Assembly (NCBI GenBank): GCA_009792885.1
Contig: WMCF01000068.1
Span: 260,061 to 324,060, forward strand
Origin: Eremophila alpestris peregrina
Lineage: Eukaryota; Chordata; Aves; Passeriformes; Alaudidae
Direction of reading: 5' to 3'
Length of the DNA stretch: 64,000 bases
Position 1 is the stretch's first letter, and every line of letters starts with the position of its first letter. Both the position numbers and the translations under genes were made by a program. The notes beneath the pieces are model-generated. The model ran no database searches. It saw only the letters and a list, made by a program, of their open reading frames with translations, and was not told the origin of the DNA. This document shows positions 1 through 12,306 of the stretch, in pieces.

Positions 1-1337
1 AAAAAGCCATTTACAAAACTTTACACCAATTAACTTGGGTAAAAGCAATGAGAAATCAGTGCTAAAATAGATACAGAAAGAGGGGTAAATAATATTTCAT
101 TTTAAAAAATCTGCTACATGGCTTAATAAAGCTGTCAATCCCATAAATAACTTTTCCTATCAAACATGTATTCAAACATCTCCTTGGGCAAAATAAGAAT
201 TTACATCACTACACTGAAAATAAATCAAAAAAGCAGCAAATTTCTAACCCCATGTATAATCTAATGTGCCATTTTGCTTTACAGTCAGTGGGAAATGAAG
301 AGCATCAACCCACATTTACAAACAAATTCTAGTGAGCACATCCAGTGCCTGCATTTCTTTGCACATTTTTTGTGAAAACAGTATTTTCATTTTTAACAAG
401 TGTCAGAAAATTAAATTTGTGAAGGCAACTGCAACTCTCAACCACATTTCCTGCAGTCAGTTCTGCCTGAAGAGCCCCTGATGAAGCTCAAAGACTGCTC
501 ACTATTCACATCAATTGTTTCAAAGCAGCAACGACCTCAGCAAAGAGAATTATGGAGGATTATTAATGCCCTACAAGAAAATAATATACAAGGAGGTAAC
601 AAGAACTGGAGCCTAGAGAGTGAGAATGGAAATAACTGCCCATAGCAAAGGTATTACTGCAGGGAAAAACCAAATAATACAAAGAAGAATTGACCCTTTT
701 TCTTGGTTGACCTCTAAATTCAAGGGATAATCAAGTAAAAATTAAGAGAGAAATGGACTCAACGTGTGAACACTTCCTTGGAGTTTGGACATTTTGATAT
801 ATTCCTTAGGACCAGGCTAAGAAAAGATGAATGAAATATGGAGGTTTTAGGATTGCTCAAGGTATTTACAGAACCCTTTCTAGCTGTGGGTTTCTTCACG
901 AGGTGTGAGAAGGGAGAAAAGAGGAAATTCCCATTCACTAAAAAAAAAAAAGCATCTATGAAAACCAAATGAGTAAGAAACTTGCTGACTCACTAGCAAG
1001 GAGCATTGTGGAATTAATCACCCCAACTCCTTCCCCAGAGGTCAGGAAGAATTCGTTTGCTGTAATATTTTTGGAGTATTTGGAATACCTAGAAACTAAA
1101 TCAGCTGAAAAAAAAAAAATCACTGACCTTGAGTGGGAAAGTTTGGGAACGGTTTCTAACAGGGACCAAAATAGGCTTTTATGAACAGCTCTGAATTTAC
1201 TCATGTGTTTTATTTCTCTGAGGCTGTTATTTGAAACCATCTTCACTGTGCTTCATCTGTGGGGGAGAACAGGATTTCCACAACAGCAGCAAGAAGTCCA
1301 TCTCCACAGAATCCTATGGATGTGGGGCAGGTACCCT
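1..1337. other. Unannotated A+T-rich sequence, no gene seen
   Basis: This stretch is unique A+T-rich sequence with short homopolymer A tracts, for example near 940-951. The best open frame is 71 codons on the plus strand (969-1184). It runs through an A9 tract, has no domain I recognise, and overlaps a longer open frame on the other strand, so I do not call it a gene. No RNA gene or mobile element was recognised. Confidence 0.6.
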
Positions 1338-1467
1338 CCCACTCTGACCTTCCTTTTGTGCCCAAAAATCTGCTAAAAAAATACTTCAGTAGAGCAATGA
1401 GTCCCACACTGACCTTCCTTTTGTGCCCAAAAATCTGCTAAAAAAATACTTCAGTAGAGCAGTGAGT
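1338..1467. repeat. 65-bp tandem duplication, two copies
   Basis: Two adjacent 65-bp units (about 1338-1402 and 1403-1467) are almost identical. The core of each contains TTTTGTGCCCAAAAATCTGC followed by an A7 tract and CTTCAGTAGAGCA. I see two mismatches over the aligned length: one near the start of the unit and one A/G difference just after AGAGC. Such high identity points to a recent slippage or unequal-exchange duplication. An open frame of 60 codons runs across it but has no recognisable product. Confidence 0.93.
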
Positions 1468-2790
1468 ACAAGAGCACTTCAAAAAAAGAAGGGAAGAAAA
1501 TAATAGATGATTTGCAACACTGGTCAGAAAAAAAAAACGTTGCTTCAAACTCCAGATCTGCCTTCTTGCCTCAAATTGTGTTTCTGATTTCCCAGAACAC
1601 GTGTGCTCTCGAGTGTGTGTGCAGCTTAATTGACTTCACACACTCAGAGCTCAGTTCAGATATTTTGCTAGATCCATTCATACAGTAAAAATTGCAGAAC
1701 TAATTCCACATGTTATTTAATGCCTATTAAAACATGCTCATGTATTTAAGTGTATGTCATAATCTAAGCCTACAGAATTTCTCAAAGAACAAAGGTCACT
1801 GAGGCAGGCAGTGAGTGGTGTGTGTTTGCAACACGCTGAAGGGTGGAAAAACTCATTTATTTCTCTTCTGACAATAAAATTGGTCAGTTTTCTCTCATGT
1901 ATCAACATCACAAGAACTGGTCCCATTTGATAGAGTGTGGCAAAAGGGCAATTGGACTTGAACATCAAGGGCTAAACACTCTCATGTCACAAACCAGAAA
2001 CTTATTCTGCCACTGGATTCATTTATAACATGGAATTTGGACCTTATTTTCATCACCACTGGGTTTAGCACTCCTAAAAGAAAACTGTGATAACAATAAA
2101 ATCTTCTATTCAGTGTGTGGGAATGGATTCTAGCATTTGTATGTCAAGTAATGTTAATGTTTAGTACATATGTTTTCCTGTTTTTACAGCCTTTTTTATG
2201 TCTCAGGGTGACATTTATGAGGCCAAATTAACACAAGTTGTGGCCTTCTGATGGGATTCAGCTCCTGAAAGGCACACACTTCACTGGTGTTGCTTCAGCC
2301 ACACATTCAGCCTCCAAAAAATAGTACAAACAATACCCAGAGACACAAAGGAAAAACACTGAGAGGTCTGAACAATAGATATTCAAGTGCACAGCACATG
2401 AAGGCTCCTGTGACAGATGGATGTGGGATGATTTGTGTTTACATCGTGGTTCTCCCTTTGAAATAATTTTTATACAAGACTCTGAGGTCTGGTCCAAATG
2501 CCAGGGAACTCCATGGGAAGATTGCCACCACCTCAGGGAGCTCTGCAGCACACACACAGTTTGTTTTCCACACACACACACAGGGTTTGCACAAGCATGG
2601 AATGACAACACATTTGACAAGTCCAACCAGAAATTACATAAAAGTCTGGTTGCCTTCTTTAAACCTGGGCCATCATTCCTCATTTTAAAATCTTGCTGAG
2701 CAGTTCAGTTTGAGAGGAGGGGATGGAGGGGATCTAAGAAGTTTTAAGAATAAGGAAAACCCCAATTTTGGCTGAGCCAGTGATTCACCC
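1468..2790. other. Unannotated sequence with a short CA-rich tract
   Basis: I see no gene in this stretch. It contains the CA-rich microsatellite at 2548-2583 and overlapping open frames on both strands (2258-2683 minus, 2421-2699 plus) that mirror each other and run through the CA tract, which argues against coding. An 8-bp palindrome ACACGTGT lies near 1600. Confidence 0.6.
2548..2583. repeat. Interrupted (CA)n microsatellite
   Basis: Two short CA runs (about 2548-2558 and 2570-2582) are separated by a T/G-rich interruption. This is a small dinucleotide repeat of the kind common in vertebrate DNA. Confidence 0.85.
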
Positions 2791-2846
2791 CTGTGCAGGT
2801 CTGATCTTCCTGTGCCTCCTTTTTTCCATCAGTAAAATGGTCACAC
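2791..2846 (+). mobile_element. MIR-like SINE fragment (core region)
   Basis: The segment reads as a decayed copy of the MIR core: a CTGTGCCTC element, a pyrimidine run, then CATCAGTAAAATGG, which resembles the conserved TCATCTGTAAAATGG of MIR. Only about 55 bp align by eye, and neither the tRNA-derived head nor the tail is visible. MIR elements are ancient and are known at low density in birds. The match is to remembered consensus and has not been aligned by program. Confidence 0.4.
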
Positions 2847-5800
2847 ACACAGAGCACCACTAAAGCCAAATGCTGTCTCTGACCAGCAGTCCTCAAGCAA
2901 ATATTGTGCCAAGCAAAATAAAATAGAATGTGCTATCAACAAAAAAGGAAAACAAATGCTGGAAAGTCAGCCCTGCTCCTTGTACCCCTTCTCATTTCAC
3001 AGACACACATCACAAAGTCAGTTATTTAGGAAATAAGGAGATCAAATCTCCTTTTCCCAGACACTTATAAAATGAAGTTGCTGCAGCATTTTCTGCATGG
3101 ATTTCCTTAAACGTGGTGCTTTCCTAAGACAATCCCAGTCAGGATCCAGATCCTTCTCCCAGACCCAACTGCAGCAGCTGGCAGAGACAGAATGGAGAAC
3201 TTCAAAATAAAGAAAGGTGTGTTTTGAGAAAATGCAAAATGATTTAGTGACAGCTCAGAGTATTTCCTTCAGGCTAAAACCTCCCTTTTTACCTCACAAA
3301 AGCTTCAAGTAGCCTTAAGTCTTACAAAAATAAATAAAACCAAACAATACATAAGACGCCTCTTTGCACCTCTCAGATTAAGTGAGCTGAGCCTCCCTTC
3401 AGGCCAATTGCACATCAACTGCTGGGGAATTGATTTATAAGGGACCCTCCACAGGTATCTGACAGCTGTATAAACTATGGAGATAAAGCCACAATGCATC
3501 AGCACAGACTGAAAATCATTTAACCAGCAGAAGCTTTTAAAATAAATATCCCAAAGCTGAATTTACAATAGAATCATTCAGTCAGTTACAAAGCAGAAGT
3601 GTTCTTATTTGCTTTAGAATACCTTTGCTGCAAGAAACTAAGCCTTGCTATTCCCTTCATCCCTATTTCTTCTCAGAGTTTCAGGTCCAGAAAATAGTGT
3701 TACCAGACAGTCTGGAATTTTGCACAAATAAGTCACTAAATGACATAAAATCCAGCGACTGAATGTTAGAGCCTAATTTTTAACATGAATCTTGCTCTCG
3801 CTGCATAAATTTGCATTATTTGAAGCTGCAGTGATCCAAAGATCACTGGAGTCAGCAGAGGGGCTCTCACTAAATCTCTCACTGGGCTCTGAGAGAGCAC
3901 AAACACATGAAAGGTTACACAAGCTTTGTCTGGCAGGCAGGGGAGGGAGTTATTTCTAAGCTGATGGTGTTCTTTCTCCCACTGACACGAGCAGGGGCTG
4001 CAGTTCCTGTGGCACTGCTCTCATCCCCACAAGCCAAACCCACTCTGGAGAACTGAAAACACAGGCATTATTCCATCATTATTCCAGGCTGACACATGTC
4101 CAGCTCCTATTTCTGCTTTCACACAGTCACCTCCAGAAACTGCAACAGAAACTTTGATTTTAAAGAAAGTGTTCTACATCCATTTCAGGAAACACTGAGC
4201 AGTGTTTGGATATTCAAAGCAGCACATGGATATTCAAAAGGTGCATGGTTTTAGGATGTATCTCCATGTACCATGAAAGCAGAGATGATTTATGGCTGCA
4301 TGATGGTTTTTGATTGACCTACCCCATCCCCTCATGGAGTTCAGTGTCTCATCCTGCCTTGGCAGCAAGAACTGCACCCTGCTCATGTGTGTCACTCACA
4401 ATTACACACACACAGCTGGCTGTGGGTCTTTGGGACAGACCCTCAGCAAGGAGAGCATCAATGTACAGCCACCCTCAGCTCACCCAAGCCCCCTGATTTT
4501 TGACTCCCCCAGCAGTGAGATCCTTGTCATGGGGAAGCCAACAACTCCTCCTGCTAAGTTCCAGAGGGATAATATTTTCCAGTTGCCACCTTGGCAAGCT
4601 CCTGGCATTCAGCTGTGAGCAAAACAACGTTTTAACTATATAAAACCAGGTTGATGAGGTAATATAAAACATTACAGCGGCGCCCAATGGAGTCCCCCAG
4701 GTCAGTAATGTGCAATTTAAAGTGTTCCAAAATAACAAACAGATTCTGTGTACAATAGTTCTAATGGCTCTTAAAAACGCCCTCATCACTGAGTTAATCT
4801 GAAAGAATCAGGTATTAATAGCAGCTTTCTAAAGTCCTAGAAATACTTTTCTTGAATTAGGTTCACAGCTAAATGCAGCAGCTGATGCATTCACTGCTTT
4901 AAGATTTTTTTTTTTTCTCATTAGATCATTGCAGAGAACATAAATCCAACAACTTCTCCATGGAGGAGCAGAGATTCCAGGTCCTGCCATTGTCCAAAGA
5001 GCTGCAGTTCCACTGCCACTGCTCAGGTGTTGGGGACAGCAGGGAAGGAGCAGGGATCTCTCTCTGCTCTGTGTGTCCCATCCTCCTCCTGCACAGGGAC
5101 CAACCTCCAGGCACAGAGCTGCTGACCTGCTGCTGGCTCCACCTGCCAAAGATCCTCCTTTTGCTCCCCACCTCCATCCACAGCTGAACCACCCAGCCTA
5201 AGAGAGAGAATCAGGCTCTTCTGTACTCAGGAGAGAAAAACTGATGTCACCAAAAGGCTGCAAAGGTGGTCACACCCCTCTGCAGTGACTGCAAAGGAAG
5301 ATGAAACATTTAATTTAGACTTGGTGCCTAATTCTTCAATTCCTGGCATTTAACTCCTCAGAGTGTGATGTTCCAAGTCTTTAATGCTACAACACTATTC
5401 ACATTTTCCAGCAAAAAGCAGAGTCTAATTGGAATTATTGAAATGAAGACCTGAATTCACACACTGCAGAAGTGTCCTGAATTATTCTTCCTCTTTCAGG
5501 TTTTGGATCTTTTAGATTCACCTACACATTGCTTTGCAACTTGCCTTGAAAAACAGTGGGTTTACTTCAAATCATAAGTGCAAATAGAGATTTTCTCAAC
5601 ACTCCAGTACCTGGAGCTGGAATAAACCCCAAAGTCCAGGACGTGTTCAGGAGTCAGAGCACAGAAATCTGGACTTTTCACAGTGACAGAGCTGCTGCTT
5701 CACCTGAGGAAAAGCTGTAGGGAGCACAGTGGATAATTTGGGGTCCAGGAAAACATTTCTTTACCCTCTAATGGAAAAGAATGCACTGCACACAGCTGGC

Positions 5801-8087
5801 TCCTGGTGCTTGCTATTCCCAAAATGCTTACATACATTAGGCCATAGTATTTAATCCATTTTTTCAAACCTGGCAGCAGAAAGAGTGAAACATTCAGAAT
5901 GAGGAATAAGTTTCAATAGGTTTTATCCTAAAATTGGTATTATATTTACATCACCAGGTGTTTTTATAACAATAAAATAATATGGTGGTTCAGAAACACA
6001 CAAGCAGTAACTATTCAAACTTTCCTGCCACATCACAAAAAGCTGACAGAACTGCATTCCAATGTCCTTTGCTTTCTTCACAAAGTATGTTGGGTATTTT
6101 TTTCCCAGTTTTTTTAAATCTTCCTTATCTGAGCTTGTCTATTTATGCAGTAAAAATCCTGATTTTATTATGTCCCACATGTTTCATCATACTCCTGTTA
6201 TCTTTCAATGCCTACATGTACATTTATCCTGTATGTTCCCCAAGTTGTACTGTCCAAGGCACTCTCCAAGTGTAAAACAAAGCTGTAACTCAAAACAAGT
6301 GGGATATTCCCTGATTTATTAAGGCAAGAATGGGGTGTTAGTCCTCAAACCACCAAAAACACACCACAAAAACAGCACTTGCTGTGCAATAAGCAAGAAG
6401 AATTCCTTCTGTAAAATTTAATGAGTGCAATGTTTGTGTGTTTTATAGGGCAGGGGGTGTGAAGAACAGCTCAGTTTTAGGCCTGATGACATTTTCATAT
6501 AGGTGAGAGTAAAAATAGAGAGAGACTTGACATCCTGACTTAAAAAGGGAGCAGTTTTGTGTTGTAAGGGTACCACAGACAAGTGAGGAGTGAAAGCACA
6601 TCTGATTCCAGTTCTAGACACATAAAGACACAAAGAGAAACTCAGGCATGTTTTCTCTTTACAGCTCATAGAAAATTCACTGATTGGAGAATGATGAGGA
6701 TCTAAGATTTTGGGGCTGGGGAAAAAAAATGGAAGTTATCTTAAAAATATGAAGACCAAACCATCTTTTTGCATTGTTCTAGGAAATACCAGCCTAGAGT
6801 CAATGATTCCAATGTGTTCTATCAGTTGTTGGACATCAGAATATTTCAGTTAGAGCCCTCAGTGTTAAATAAGAAAAACAAGGGAATAGAACTGACCAGG
6901 AATATGACAGGATAATGCAGAGGTACTGTGGCAGCATTTAAATTTCTACAAGGAAATGCAAAAAGTAAATTAAATACATAAAGCAGTAGAAAACATACTT
7001 TTTACAAGCTGCTAAAAAAATTCTAGGTATGTCAAAATTAATTTCTTCTCAATTTATTTTTATAATTGACAATGTTACAGAGTTAAACAAGAATGCTCTA
7101 AGTGTTTGTCTTGATAGATCCTTGTCAAAATATCTCTCAAAAACACCGTATTCTCAGGAAAAAAGTGATTTTAGTGAAGTCTCACTTTCTTCCAGGAACT
7201 CTGGTATCTCTCTTTATGATCAGCTCTACATTTATGCTTTAAAATTCACCATTCTGCTACATGACTGATCTCAAACCCTTCAGCACAGGCTCAAAGGCAA
7301 ACAGGTTTAGTTCTAATCAATCACCAGAGTTTTCACTTGATGTTTTACTGGACCCAAATCCACAGAACTTAAAAAAAAAATCTAAAAAATCACAACACAC
7401 AAAACCCTGCAAGGATCAAAAAGATTCTAAGGCAAAATACACCAAATTTTAAATATTAGTTCAAGACTGAAGATCCTGAGCACAGAGAACTTGCACACAC
7501 TGTCTGATTTTTTAAAGCCATTCCACCTTGGCCAGAGGGATTTGCTTCCTCATTGACAGTGAAAGGCTTATTTGCCCTCCACAGAAAAATTTAATTATTG
7601 AATAAAATAAAGCAGAGTCATCATGGAATGAGGAGACAATTTCTGATACAATCCAAACCCTCATAAAGGGTTTATAAAGAACTTGGAATTAATGGATTTT
7701 TTTAAATCTATTTGCATTTTTTTTTCCATTTTAAAGAAGTTAATTCATTGCTACATCAGTATTTTTAAAAGACTCTTCCATCCTATTTTGGCTTTTACCA
7801 TGGGCCCTTCCCAAAATGCATGAAGTGACATGTTCTTTTCAGACAATCTCAAATCCCATCATTTTTTTTATTTATGGTTAAAGGCCTGATGAGCTACTCC
7901 ATCACACTGCTCTGTCCCAGTTTTACTTGAACTCTGACTGCATCCACTATGACTTTTATAGACTAAAGAAAATTCATTATTTATGGGAACAGTTGTGTGT
8001 CTGATGAAATACTCCCATAAACTGCTGTCCCAGTTATTTAAATTTTAAGTGCATGTAACTATGATTACATAGATTAAAGAAAAAATA
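2847..8087. other. Unannotated sequence, no gene seen
   Basis: About 5.2 kb of mainly unique sequence. Visible details are a perfect 8-bp stem with a 4-nt loop at 3829-3848 (CAGTGATC / GATCACTG), and an 11-bp direct repeat GGATATTCAAA at 4208 and 4228. A C+T-rich section at about 4960-5200 gives short mirrored open frames on both strands. The stretch 3355-3570 is repeat-free and of balanced composition. No open frame has a recognisable domain. Confidence 0.55.
3829..3848. repeat. Perfect 8-bp hairpin
   Basis: CAGTGATC, a CAAA loop and GATCACTG form a perfect short inverted repeat. It is too short for a microRNA precursor. A protein-binding palindrome or chance are both possible. Confidence 0.8.
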
Positions 8088-8138
8088 TTTTTTTCTTTAG
8101 TTTTTTTCTTTTATTTTCTTTCTTTTTTTTTTTTTTTG
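8088..8138. repeat. T-rich polypyrimidine tract
   Basis: A run of T with scattered C ends in a long T homopolymer. On the minus strand it would be an A-rich tail, but I see no recognisable retroposed sequence beside it. Confidence 0.85.
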
Positions 8139-8163
8139 TATCACAAAGTATCACAAGGTATCC
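8139..8163. repeat. 10-bp direct repeat, about 2.5 copies
   Basis: GTATCACAAA, GTATCACAAG and a partial GTATC follow each other directly after the T-rich tract. This is a very short tandem repeat. Confidence 0.8.
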
Positions 8164-8304
8164 TAGAAAGGTGTTAGGATGAACTATTTTATGAAGATGT
8201 TGTTGCAAACCTTACCACAGTTTTGTGGTGTTCTTCAGAAGAAAAAAAAAAACAAAAAGTGGCAAGTTGAAGTACTTGTATTTTCAGTAGTAAAAGACAG
8301 TTGG

Positions 8305-8346
8305 GATAAATAAATAAAATAAATAAATTGTTGATAAATAAAAATG
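8305..8346. repeat. (AAAT)n-like low-complexity tract
   Basis: Repeated ATAA and AAAT units, interrupted by TTGTTG, form a simple A+T repeat. Confidence 0.85.
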
Positions 8347-10026
8347 AACGTTTGATGTAACAAGAAAAATGAAGGTACCCAATATTTTCATAGATAATGG
8401 AGAGAAAAAATTCCCCTCTCATTTTTGCATTTTATAAACCCTGTCACAACAGGAAAAGAACACAAGAGGAGAGAGGGGAAATAGATCCCAAGCTTAGAAA
8501 CCTGAAGCTTCAAACATTAAAACAGCCAATATTGCACATTAACCCAAAGATGTAGGAGACACCTGTGACTCTGAGCAATGGAAATTAGGTACCTAATTTT
8601 AGGGGAAGTGTTGTTCAAAACCAAGCCCCCAGCTGTGAAATGTGAACATGAACAGGAGTGAATCTGAGATGTTTTAATTCTGGTCCTTTTTGACTTTCTG
8701 GCAGGAGCTCAGAGACTGTGACATTGCCATCAGCATCAGGAATAAAGAAGAGAGCTGGAGCAAATCCAGCTCCCATTGCCCCATCACTGAAGGTAATTCC
8801 TAAAACTACACCTATTTTCCATGTGACTGTCCAAACTGCTTTTGGATTTCTTGTTTGTCCTAATTACATTTTATTATGCCTTTGTGGCTTTGGGTCATTT
8901 TTACAGCTGTTTTTCAGAGCACCTTGAGACATGTGCAATGTGATCCACACATCAATTAGCAGCAGTAGCTGTGGTAATAACATCATTATTTTGATGTGGC
9001 TTCTGATTAATCTATAAATTAAGACCTTAATCTTTAAATGTTTGATGTTTGTCTCTGGTAACATAATTTCATAGCAGTTCCTGCTTAATGATGAATTCTT
9101 TTAGGAGGGGTTAAAGTTTTCAATGTGAGGGGGTGAATATTTGTGAGCACTTTCCTGACTCAGAATTTCCTGGAATCTGAACAATATAATGAATTTGCTG
9201 GAAAAATATCTAAAATGAGCATTGCAGAAAAAAAACAAACCAACAAAAAACCAGAGGGACACCCTTGAAGGTGTCCATAAAGAAGCTATTCAAAACACTA
9301 TTTGTATTTTCTTTGCACTACCATCACTTTCTCCCATGTTTTGAATTCATTCCAGATCTCCCAAAGTGCTAAAATATTTCTCCTCTGCTGTGCACTTGCT
9401 GTTCTCTGAGTGCTGGGCAGATTACAGGCTGATTGATGATGGATAGAAGCTGTTTTGCTTCTCTTGGAATACCTTAAGGAATTCTCTTTTGTCTCCCTCG
9501 TGAACAATTAATGTGGTCTCTTAATATCTATTTTATATACTAATAAAAAATTAATCATCAGGAGGCAGTAAATAACTCAGTGCTTCCATGCAGCACTATA
9601 ATTTAATTTCAGTAGAGCTGAGAAGGATTTTTGAGCCACAGAAGTTCACTGTGGAGTTCTGTAAAGACCCCTCAACATCCCACTTGAACTCAATAAAACA
9701 CTGCCTGAATCTTCCACAGACTTAACAAAAAACCCCAAATTCAGCAAAGTGAGCACTGACTGAGCCCAGATTAAACCCTCATTCCCCACTTTGGGCTACC
9801 AGCAAAAACATCCTCTCACACAAAGCTCTGCACTCAGGGCAATGCACACAAAGGTGCCAATTCACCCCACAAGATCTGCTGATGTCACACGAGGGTTTGT
9901 GATGTCACCCAGCCCCTTTTTTTGTCAATGTGCCTTTGTGCTCTCTCTGCTTTTGATAAATATATCAATCTCGAGATCTGAAGCTGCAATTAACCCTCGC
10001 TTTTCTCCAGTGTAGTTATCAGGGAA
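8347..10026. other. Unannotated sequence, no gene seen
   Basis: About 1.7 kb of unique sequence. It contains CACATCAA near 8945 and TTGATGTG about 45 bases later, which could pair loosely. Open frames here are at most 74 codons and are not recognised. Confidence 0.55.
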
Positions 10027-10385
10027 CAGGCTGAGGAAGCTGTTCAGCCTGGAGAGGAGAAGGTTGTGTGCAGAGCTCACAGCACCTTCCAGTACCAGGG
10101 ATCTGGAGAGGGACCCTCCATCAGCATCTGCAGCGATGGGACAAGGGGAGTGTGTTCAAACTGACACTGAGTGGGTTTAGATTGGATATTAGGAAGAAAT
10201 TCTTTGCTGTGAGGGAGCTGAGGCACTGGCACAGGTTGCCCAAAGAAGTTGTGGCTACCCCATCCCTGGAAGTGTCCAAGGCCAGGCTGGATGGAGCTCT
10301 GGGATAGTGGGATGTGTCCATAACAGTGGGGATTCAAATGAGATGGTCTCCAGGGAACCTTTCAAACCATTCCAGGATTCTGTAG
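10027..10385 (+). mobile_element. CR1 LINE 3'-end fragment (copy 1)
   Basis: This is a 5'-truncated copy of the 3' end of the avian non-LTR retrotransposon CR1. Landmarks seen in order are AGGCTGAGGAAGCTGTTCAG, CCTGGAGAGGAGAAGG, TTAGATTGGATATTAGGAAG, GAGGCACTGGCACAGGTTGC, CCCATCCCTGGAAGTG, CCAGGCTGGATGGAGCTCTG and the terminal GATTCTGTAG. The tail is reached, as expected for target-primed insertion that begins at the 3' end. A 79-codon plus-strand open frame and 86- and 66-codon minus-strand frames over it are remnants or shadows, not genes. The family is identified from remembered consensus. Confidence 0.92.
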
Positions 10386-11360
10386 TTTGAAAATTGTGCA
10401 GAAACTGATTTTTGACAGCTCCTTAAGTTTCAATGTTTTTGGGCCCCACCAGTTAAACTGATGCTCTGTCTCCCCCACACAGGGATGACTCCTGGAACCC
10501 AGGGAGGCATCAAAATAAAACCAACTTTCCTTCCACCTCACTCTCATTCACCCCAAAAGGCTTCAAACACTGCCCAAAATCAGACCCAGCCTTTTACACA
10601 AAGCAGCTGAGGTTCCTCCACACCAAATGGACACACCAAAACCCCTCCAGGACCTGGCTGAACCTCCAGGCACAGATGGGGGAGAGCAGCATTGAGCTGA
10701 GCATTTTGTTTTGGCTGTTTAGGGCTTTTTAACAAGTCATCCTAATGCTGCTTTTTTAAATCAATGTTTTCCAGTGATGCTGGCTGCTTCCCAGACTCCA
10801 GTGAGGATGTCTCTGAAGTCAGCTGCAGCCTCTGAAGTGTGCTAGGAGGATCTTATTGCAGAATTTTAAATGCCTACTAAGTGAATGCAGTTGCCTTATT
10901 TGTGAAAGGTGGTGCCAGAAGTGTTATTACATTTCAGATTCTTTTCCCTGGGTAATGGTGGAAAATGCTGTTTTAAATCCATCCAGCACAGCAGTTAGAC
11001 ACAGGAATGTCCGGGGTTTTTTTTTTTGTTTTGTGCTCCTTTTTAATTCCAGCTGTGACATTCCTCTGTTTTCACCTTCCCCTTTTTAAACCATGTATCC
11101 AAGATCACATGATAGCGGGTCACATGCCTAAAAACCCAGAGGTTTTAAGACAAACTGATAATAATGTTTATCAGAAGAACTAAATACAGACACAATTAGC
11201 ACGTGTGTTATGAACGCTTAAAATAAACCCTGTCCAGCAGGTATTTTGGTCTTTTACTTGTAGAATAGCTCCAAAAAGTGACAGAAATAATTCACTGGTT
11301 GCAAAGCTTCAGGTGATTAATCTCTGGGTCATAAAAATCTGAAAATGGAATGGGTAGAAC
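10386..11360. other. Unannotated sequence, no gene seen
   Basis: About 1 kb of unique sequence. A perfect 7-bp hairpin (CTGATAA / TTATCAG, 6-nt loop) lies at 11155-11174. Open frames are at most 77 codons and unrecognised. Confidence 0.55.
11155..11174. repeat. Perfect 7-bp hairpin
   Basis: CTGATAA, TAATGT and TTATCAG form a short stem-loop. Its function is unknown and it may be chance. Confidence 0.75.
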
Positions 11361-11436
11361 CCCAAAAAAAAAAAAAAAACCAGAAACAAAAAACAAACAA
11401 ACAAACAAAACCCCAAAAAAACCCCAAAAAAACCCA
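11361..11436. repeat. A-rich / (CAAA)n low-complexity tract
   Basis: An A homopolymer of about 16 bases is followed by AAACAAAC repeats and then repeated CCCCAAAAAAA units. Such tracts often mark old poly-A tails, but no recognisable retroposed body is adjacent. The 102-codon minus-strand open frame crossing it is a low-complexity artefact. Confidence 0.9.
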
Positions 11437-12236
11437 TCAACTTGGGGAGGTTAAAATCAAAACAACATAAAGAAATCCCTTTCTGCAAGAAAAAGGAATA
11501 AGAATGCTGTGGACAGTTGTGTGCAGCATTATTCCAGTGCCAATATAAGTTGGAGATCTGTTTGAGAGGGGCTTCAGCCTGACTGCCACAGCTCAGGAAC
11601 TGCTCTTTATTCCTCACAGAAATGCCTCTCTCCTCCAGATCCTCACCTACTTCCTGGCTCTGTGTGAAGCTGGTTCATCAAGCCATGTCTTCTCCAATAT
11701 GATTTGGTTTCTAAGTGCCTGGCACTTAAAGGCAGGAGCGTTTTACACAGTAAGTTCACTCAGCATGCTATTAATAATACTGAGAACTCTCAGCACAGGT
11801 CCAAAATAATTTAGGCTCTCTTCCATTTGAAGCCACAAGACAACAAGAGGAGGCTCCAAGAGAGGTGTGGATCACCCACAAGAGGTCTGAAGAGCAACAT
11901 GCATTTTTACTGGAAGTCTGCTAACTAGCCAAAACCTTTGGAACGCCATGACACCAATCTGGCAAAGTGATCTCTCTCTGCTTTATTGAAAACATCTTAG
12001 ACAGCAGAATAAAAAATTGCACTTAATTTCCATAATTTTAAGCTTGTCTTTCTGCTGGCCTGAAGTCTCTCAGAACAGTGAAGATTAGGAAATGCAATGG
12101 AGCTTGACAGATTTCATTTGATCAAAACACAAGAGAGTGAGAAAGAAGAAATTCGGGGGAGGAAAAAAAAAAATCTATCAAGAAGTCTGGGATGGGATTT
12201 TCCCCTCCAGTGATGTATTTATAGCCCCTAAATAAG
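11437..12236. other. Unannotated sequence, no gene seen
   Basis: About 800 bases of unique sequence. I saw no repeat, RNA or coding signal beyond short unrecognised open frames. Confidence 0.55.
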
Positions 12237-12306
12237 GATCTAATCCAAAGTCAACTGAAACCAATAGGGAGACTTATTGACTTCAGTGAGTATTGGATCA
12301 GACCCT
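12237..12306. repeat. Old palindromic amniote repeat (site 1)
   Basis: The segment has the shape GATC-TAATCCAAAG ... GGAGACTTATTGACTTCAGT ... TTGGATCAGACCC. This is a decayed form of a palindromic module I know from turtle, crocodilian and bird DNA, built around CATTGACTTCAATGG and ending in GGATCAGGCCC. The two halves are partly self-complementary. I cannot give its database name with confidence. Related sites occur at 34533-34600 and 54399-54755. Confidence 0.5.

Noticed and set aside
969..1184. 71-codon frame with a fairly protein-like composition
   Set aside because: It crosses an A9 tract, is overlapped by a 96-codon minus-strand frame and has no known domain.
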